From Flavobacteriales bacterium UBA6969 (GTDB lineage: Bacteria; Bacteroidota; Bacteroidia; Flavobacteriales_D; Sanyastnellaceae), in the NCBI GenBank assembly GCA_002448555.1, contig DJYV01000182.1:3745-14793 (forward strand): 11,049 bases of DNA, written 5' to 3'. The translations under genes were made by a program, and so were the position numbers. The first letter of the stretch is position 1. Each line of letters opens with the position of its first letter. Of the stretch, positions 7,713 through 11,049 are shown piece after piece. The notes beneath the pieces are model-generated. The model was given only the letters and a program-made list of their open reading frames with translations, searched no databases and was not told where the DNA came from.

Positions 7713-8900
7713 TTACTGATAAACGCGCACGTAGTCTACGGCCATGAAAACCGGGAATACGGTGGACGCGTCCGGGTTGCCCGGCCAGTTCCCCCCTACG
7801 GCCACGTTCAGGATAAAGAAGAACGGATCGTTGAACGGGTACGGCTGGCCGTTCATCATGTTGGGGTTGATGTTGAAGAACACCTCATCGTCCAGGATGA
7901 AATCGATGTTGTCTTCAGACCAATCGATGGAGAATAAGTGGAACTCTTCGTCGAAGTACTCCGGGTAAATGCTCGTGGATATGCCTTGGTGGGTCCAATT
8001 GGGCCAATCCATGCCCCAGTGCGCCGTTCCGTGAATCGTACCCGGCAAATGCCCGAGCAATTCCATGATGTCGATTTCGCCACAAGCGGGCCAGCCGACG
8101 TCGGGGTAGTTGGCTCCGAGCATCCAGATTGCGGGCCAGATGCCTTGTCCCCTCGGCAAGATGGCACGCACGTCGATGCGACCGTATTGGAACTCCTGCA
8201 AGTCCAGTGACTTCAGGCGCGCAGAGGTGTAGGCGCTCTCCCCCACTTTCTCAGCGACGATGAACAACTTGCCGTCAGCGACGAAACTGTTGTTGCTACT
8301 GTTGGTATAGGTCTGGAGTTCATTGTTTCCCCATCCCCAGTTTCCGTTACCGAGGTCATACGTCCAGTTGTTAAGGTCGATGGCTTCGCCTTCGAATTCG
8401 TCTGCCCACACCAACGACATTCCCTCGTATGAATCAGCGGCCTCGTACCCTTCATCGGAGAGGTAGATGGTCGTATCGTCGTTGCGGATGCCTACACTCG
8501 CTGCAGGTGCACCAATCTTGATGTATCCGTTCACCGGATTGCTCAGCGCCACCGTGAAGAATTCATCTGGCTCGAGGTATTCATCGGAAATTATTTCAAT
8601 CGAAATTTCCTTGCTGAATTCTCCCGGCTCGAACGTCACGGTTCCTGAGGCAGCGACGAAGTCTTCACCGGGAGTGGCGGTTCCCTCGACGGTAGCGTAA
8701 TCGACGGTGACTTGCTCCGTGTTCACTTGCCCCAACGTAATGGTGAGCGTCACCGCATTGATGTCCGCTGTTTCAAACACCGTAACGTCGTTCGCCCAGC
8801 GAATTTCCGAATTCACAGAGGGCTCGGGATCACCGCACCCTTCGCATGAGCTCAATCCCACTGCACAAGCCATCGCCAAAAGTCCACTGAATCTTCGCAT
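7713..8900 (-). CDS. GH16 endo-beta-1,3-glucanase (laminarinase-like) lipoprotein with N-terminal Calx-beta domain
   Basis: A 395-residue product from the ATG at 8900-8898, chosen because it gives the lipoprotein signal MRRFSGLLAMACAVGLSSC with lipobox LSSC (Cys19). The frame extends to 8951 only through a TTG, plus an internal ATG at 8933 that would bury the signal. Residues about 27-135 form a Calx-beta domain (EFVAASGTVTF-like, with YLEPDEFFTVALSNP). From about 152 (LVWADEF) to the end is a glycoside hydrolase family 16 domain. Its catalytic signature EIDIME is at 275-280, with nucleophile Glu275 and acid/base Glu280; WGWGNNELQTYT and GIWPAIWM are further family marks. Such enzymes cut internal beta-1,3-glucan bonds, chiefly in laminarin; the exact substrate is inferred. 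Lipid anchoring suggests surface display. It starts 2 bases after the PKD lipoprotein gene and is last in the operon. Confidence 0.95.
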   Translation of the reverse strand: MRRFSGLLAMACAVGLSSCEGCGDPEPSVNSEIRWANDVTVFETADINAVTLTITLGQVNTEQVTVDYATVEGTATPGEDFVAASGTVTFEPGEFSKEISIEIISDEYLEPDEFFTVALSNPVNGYIKIGAPAASVGIRNDDTTIYLSDEGYEAADSYEGMSLVWADEFEGEAIDLNNWTYDLGNGNWGWGNNELQTYTNSSNNSFVADGKLFIVAEKVGESAYTSARLKSLDLQEFQYGRIDVRAILPRGQGIWPAIWMLGANYPDVGWPACGEIDIMELLGHLPGTIHGTAHWGMDWPNWTHQGISTSIYPEYFDEEFHLFSIDWSEDNIDFILDDEVFFNINPNMMNGQPYPFNDPFFFILNVAVGGNWPGNPDASTVFPVFMAVDYVRVYQ

Positions 8901-8902
8901 AA

Positions 8903-9769
8903 TCAATCCACTACAAAGGTTAGGGTAAACCATCCTTCGTCTTGCTGACAATCACCGGTCTGAATGGGGCCGTGCAAGACCAAACGATCTTCTGTAATTT
9001 CCAAAACGTCATAGAACGGACCCGAATCCCATACGCCCATGAAGCCGCACAAGGTCTCCGAAAATGCACCGAGGGTGATTTGGTCTTCGCCAGAAGTTCC
9101 TGCGCCTTCCACCAACTGATAGGTGGACGGATCGATGGCCATTTCCGTTTCCACGTAGCCGTCGAACGGATTCATCGTGCTCCCGTTGTTGTTGTACAGA
9201 TAGACCCCGTCTTCCGTAAACTGGTAGCGGTCATCTGTCTGCCATTCGGTGTGGCCGTCAGCCGGGGATGCAAACCATTCCGTAGAGTATGGAGCCGGCC
9301 CCACAGAAATGGCGCCCGCCTCATTGGAGAGCTTCCACGTTTTCTGGCTGTCGCAACCGGTGAGCAAGGCCAGTGTGCCCTCACAAGGCAGCTCCAGCGT
9401 TTGTTCAATGTTGATGACATCCGTTGCCAAGCCCATGCCGCCAGAGGTGTGCACCGAGTAAGAAACTTCATAGCTTCCTTCTACGGGGTAGTAAGCGGTA
9501 TCCAATTGCTTGTCCGAAGTTTGTCCATTGCCGAAATCCCATAGCTGAAGGAATGAACCTTCAACGTCCTCGGCACGCAATTCCACGCGGTTGGAATCAA
9601 TCCCAACGACTTGACCGAGCGAGTCAATGGCATCGATGAAAGTCCACGATATAGAGGCCACGGGGGCTCCGGGCAATACGATACCCTCCTCTTCGTGCGG
9701 CTTGCAGCCCTGCAAACTATACATCACCACGCCCAAGGCCATGGCGGCAAATGCAATGTGATTTTTCAT
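8903..9769 (-). CDS. PKD-domain surface glycan-binding lipoprotein (SusE/F position)
   Basis: A 288-residue product with signal peptide ending in lipobox LQGC (Cys22), so probably an outer-membrane lipoprotein. Residues about 35-122 look like a PKD domain (WDFGNGQTSD near 77, then YPVEGSYEVSYSV). The segment from about 134 to the end begins CEGTLALLTGCDSQKTWKL and is rich in Trp, Tyr, Phe and acidic residues (EWFASPADGHTEW, DDRYQF, GFMGVWDSGPFYDVLEI). It resembles C-terminal binding domains of proteins encoded next to GH16 genes in laminarin loci of marine Bacteroidota. No catalytic motif is visible, so a substrate-binding role is proposed from structure and position. It begins 1 base after the susD-like stop and ends 2 bases before the GH16 start, which implies a single mRNA. 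The C-terminal family assignment is from memory and only moderately sure. Confidence 0.85.
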   Translation of the reverse strand: MKNHIAFAAMALGVVMYSLQGCKPHEEEGIVLPGAPVASISWTFIDAIDSLGQVVGIDSNRVELRAEDVEGSFLQLWDFGNGQTSDKQLDTAYYPVEGSYEVSYSVHTSGGMGLATDVINIEQTLELPCEGTLALLTGCDSQKTWKLSNEAGAISVGPAPYSTEWFASPADGHTEWQTDDRYQFTEDGVYLYNNNGSTMNPFDGYVETEMAIDPSTYQLVEGAGTSGEDQITLGAFSETLCGFMGVWDSGPFYDVLEITEDRLVLHGPIQTGDCQQDEGWFTLTFVVD

Positions 9770-9770
9770 A

Positions 9771-11049
9771 TCAGTATCCGTTGTTTTGGGTGATCAAACC
9801 ACCACTCAGGGTGATTTCAACTTCGGGGATGGGGAACACTTCGTTCACACCTGCTGTGAACCCAAATTCAGCCAGCTCCTCCACAGCACGTCCTTGACGA
9901 ACCAAGTCGAAGAAGCGGTGACCTTCCAAGCCCAATTCGACACGGCGTTCGTGCAGAATGGCATCCAACAGTGCTTGCCCCGTGAGGCTTGCATCCAAAT
10001 TCGGCAGGATTGAACTGTTGTTGTTGCGTGCACGAGCGCGCACGATGTTGATCAACTGACGCGCCAAGGCTTCATCGCCCACATAATAAGCCGATTCCGC
10101 ACCAAACAGCAAGACGTCCGCATACCGGATAACGCGGTCATTGGAGTACCCGTTTGGAATGGGATCGCCGAAGGGCGCTTCGTCCGACGCGTTGATGAAG
10201 TACTTCTTGGAGTAGTACAAATGGGGCATACCGGTCGCGTCGAGCGTGAACGCACCTCTGTCCCCCATTTGGTCACCCTCCTGGAAAACGGTTGCCGTCA
10301 AACGCGGATCACCGTTTTCAAACTCGTCCACGAAATTCTGCTCGGGGATGTTGAATCCGTAGCCTCCGAATTGGCCACGCGCGCGCTGCCAAACGTTGGT
10401 GAACGTCCCTTCTAATTGGTTGCCCCAGTTGCCACCGGACGCATTCATGTACTGAATCTCCCAAATCGAACCCGGACCGTTTTCGCCTGCTTCTGTGAAG
10501 ATGTTCGCGTAGTCGGGGTCGAGGAAGTACTCCTGTGAGGAAATGATTTCCATGCACAGGTCGTGGCACGCCTGCCAATTGCCTCGGTAGGCATGCGCTT
10601 TCGCTAATAACGCCGTAGCCGCTCCCCACGTGGCACGTCCGATCTCCGATACAGAAATGGCGCTGCGCTTGGGCAACGATTCACGTGCTGAGGTCAAGTC
10701 TGCGATGATTTGATCCCACACCTCCGCTTGCGGCGTGCGGCCTTGTTGGTACTCGCTCGGCGAAAGGTTGTTCAGAATGAGCGGTACATCGCCGAAGACG
10801 GTCACCAAGTTGAAGTACCAGTACGCCCGGATGAACGCCGCCTCACCGAGGTAGCGTGCCTGCTCGGTCGGATCCATCTCGATGTTAGGAACGTTGTTCA
10901 AAGCCAGGTTGCAGTACGCAATGCCGCGGTACGCCACTTGCCATTCACCGAGCAAAATGCGGCTTGACGAATTGCCCTGGAAGTTTTCAAACAAAAACAA
11001 GTCGGGCTCATCACCGTCACCTGAACCTCCCTTGAAAGAATCATCGGAG
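9771..11049 (-). CDS. RagB/SusD-family outer-membrane glycan-binding protein, 5' end outside window
   Basis: The frame is open to the right edge and ends at TGA 9773-9771, showing 425 residues. Family members are usually around 500-600, so the signal peptide and first part are missing. The first visible residues are a Gly/Asp-rich stretch (SDDSFKGGSGDGDEPD). Family hallmarks are present: YLGEAAFIRAYWYFNLVTVF followed by GDVPLIL, the TPR-like helices with TALLAKAHAYRGNW, RYADVLLFGAESAYY, and ERRVELGLEGHRFFDLVRQG near the end. The tail finishes VFPIPEVEI and then GGLITQNNGY. SusD proteins are lipoproteins that cap the SusC TonB-dependent transporter and pass oligosaccharides to it. The following PKD and GH16 genes point to a beta-glucan such as laminarin as ligand. 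The TTG at 11000-10998 should not be taken as the start. The susC-like partner is expected upstream, beyond 11049. Confidence 0.97.
   Translation of the reverse strand, partial: SDDSFKGGSGDGDEPDLFLFENFQGNSSSRILLGEWQVAYRGIAYCNLALNNVPNIEMDPTEQARYLGEAAFIRAYWYFNLVTVFGDVPLILNNLSPSEYQQGRTPQAEVWDQIIADLTSARESLPKRSAISVSEIGRATWGAATALLAKAHAYRGNWQACHDLCMEIISSQEYFLDPDYANIFTEAGENGPGSIWEIQYMNASGGNWGNQLEGTFTNVWQRARGQFGGYGFNIPEQNFVDEFENGDPRLTATVFQEGDQMGDRGAFTLDATGMPHLYYSKKYFINASDEAPFGDPIPNGYSNDRVIRYADVLLFGAESAYYVGDEALARQLINIVRARARNNNSSILPNLDASLTGQALLDAILHERRVELGLEGHRFFDLVRQGRAVEELAEFGFTAGVNEVFPIPEVEITLSGGLITQNNGY

Noticed and set aside
8901..8951. Upstream starts for the GH16 gene at TTG 8951 or ATG 8933
   Set aside because: Both overlap the PKD gene and bury the lipoprotein signal, while ATG 8900 gives an ideal signal 2 bases after the preceding stop.
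8942..9544. A 200-codon plus-strand frame opposite the PKD lipoprotein gene
   Set aside because: It has no signal, domain or promoter, and the minus-strand gene has a lipobox, a PKD domain and operon spacing.
1..11049. tRNA, rRNA, CRISPR array, insertion sequence, phage or toxin-antitoxin genes
   Set aside because: Reading both strands and all gaps gave no cloverleaf, repeat-spacer pattern, transposase or terminal repeats. Gaps are too short to hide such elements.

Overview
The window looks like Bacteroidota chromosome, most likely a marine or algae-associated flavobacterial-type lineage. The evidence is two kinds of type IX secretion (T9SS) sorting domain, a SusD-family protein, several lipoprotein signal peptides ending in Cys, weak or absent Shine-Dalgarno sequences, and dense gene packing. 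Base composition is fairly GC-rich for the group: hand-counted 60-base lines give about 63-70% in two genes and 47-48% in the esterase gene. Genus cannot be fixed from the sequence alone.

Region 1 (1-2792, plus strand): the last 78 codons of a large secreted protein carrying a gliding-motility-type (T9SS type B) C-terminal domain. Its stop codon overlaps by one base the start of an 851-residue Asp-box (BNR) beta-propeller protein with a T9SS type A tail. Both are predicted to be exported cell-surface proteins.

Region 2 (2793-5339): a secreted alpha/beta-hydrolase esterase on the minus strand, also with a type A sorting tail. Its stop codon abuts that of the propeller gene with no intervening base. 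Across a 57-base divergent gap, a plus-strand lipoprotein resembles peptide:N-glycosidase F (PNGase F). Together these suggest surface processing of extracellular glycoproteins or esters, although co-function is inference.

Region 3 (5340-7694): a complete housekeeping gene for monomeric NADP-dependent isocitrate dehydrogenase (icd). It has a small inverted repeat 19 bases upstream of its start and a strong bidirectional terminator downstream.

Region 4 (7713-11049, minus strand): the promoter-distal end of a polysaccharide utilisation locus. The order in transcription is a SusD-like glycan-binding protein (5' end outside the window), a PKD-containing surface lipoprotein, and a Calx-beta/GH16 lipoprotein with the EIDIME active site. 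Gaps are 1 and 2 bases, so this is one operon. SusD plus PKD lipoprotein plus GH16 is the layout known from laminarin (beta-1,3-glucan) loci. A SusC-type TonB-dependent receptor should lie just beyond the right edge. The likely scheme is that GH16 cuts the glucan at the surface, the SusD and PKD proteins hold the oligosaccharides, and SusC imports them.

No tRNA, rRNA, CRISPR array, insertion sequence or phage gene was seen. All intergenic gaps are under 100 bases. The least routine item is the PNGase F-like lipoprotein, with a Glu-to-Asp change at one of the three acidic active-site positions. Nothing amounts to a clearly new defence or mobile system.
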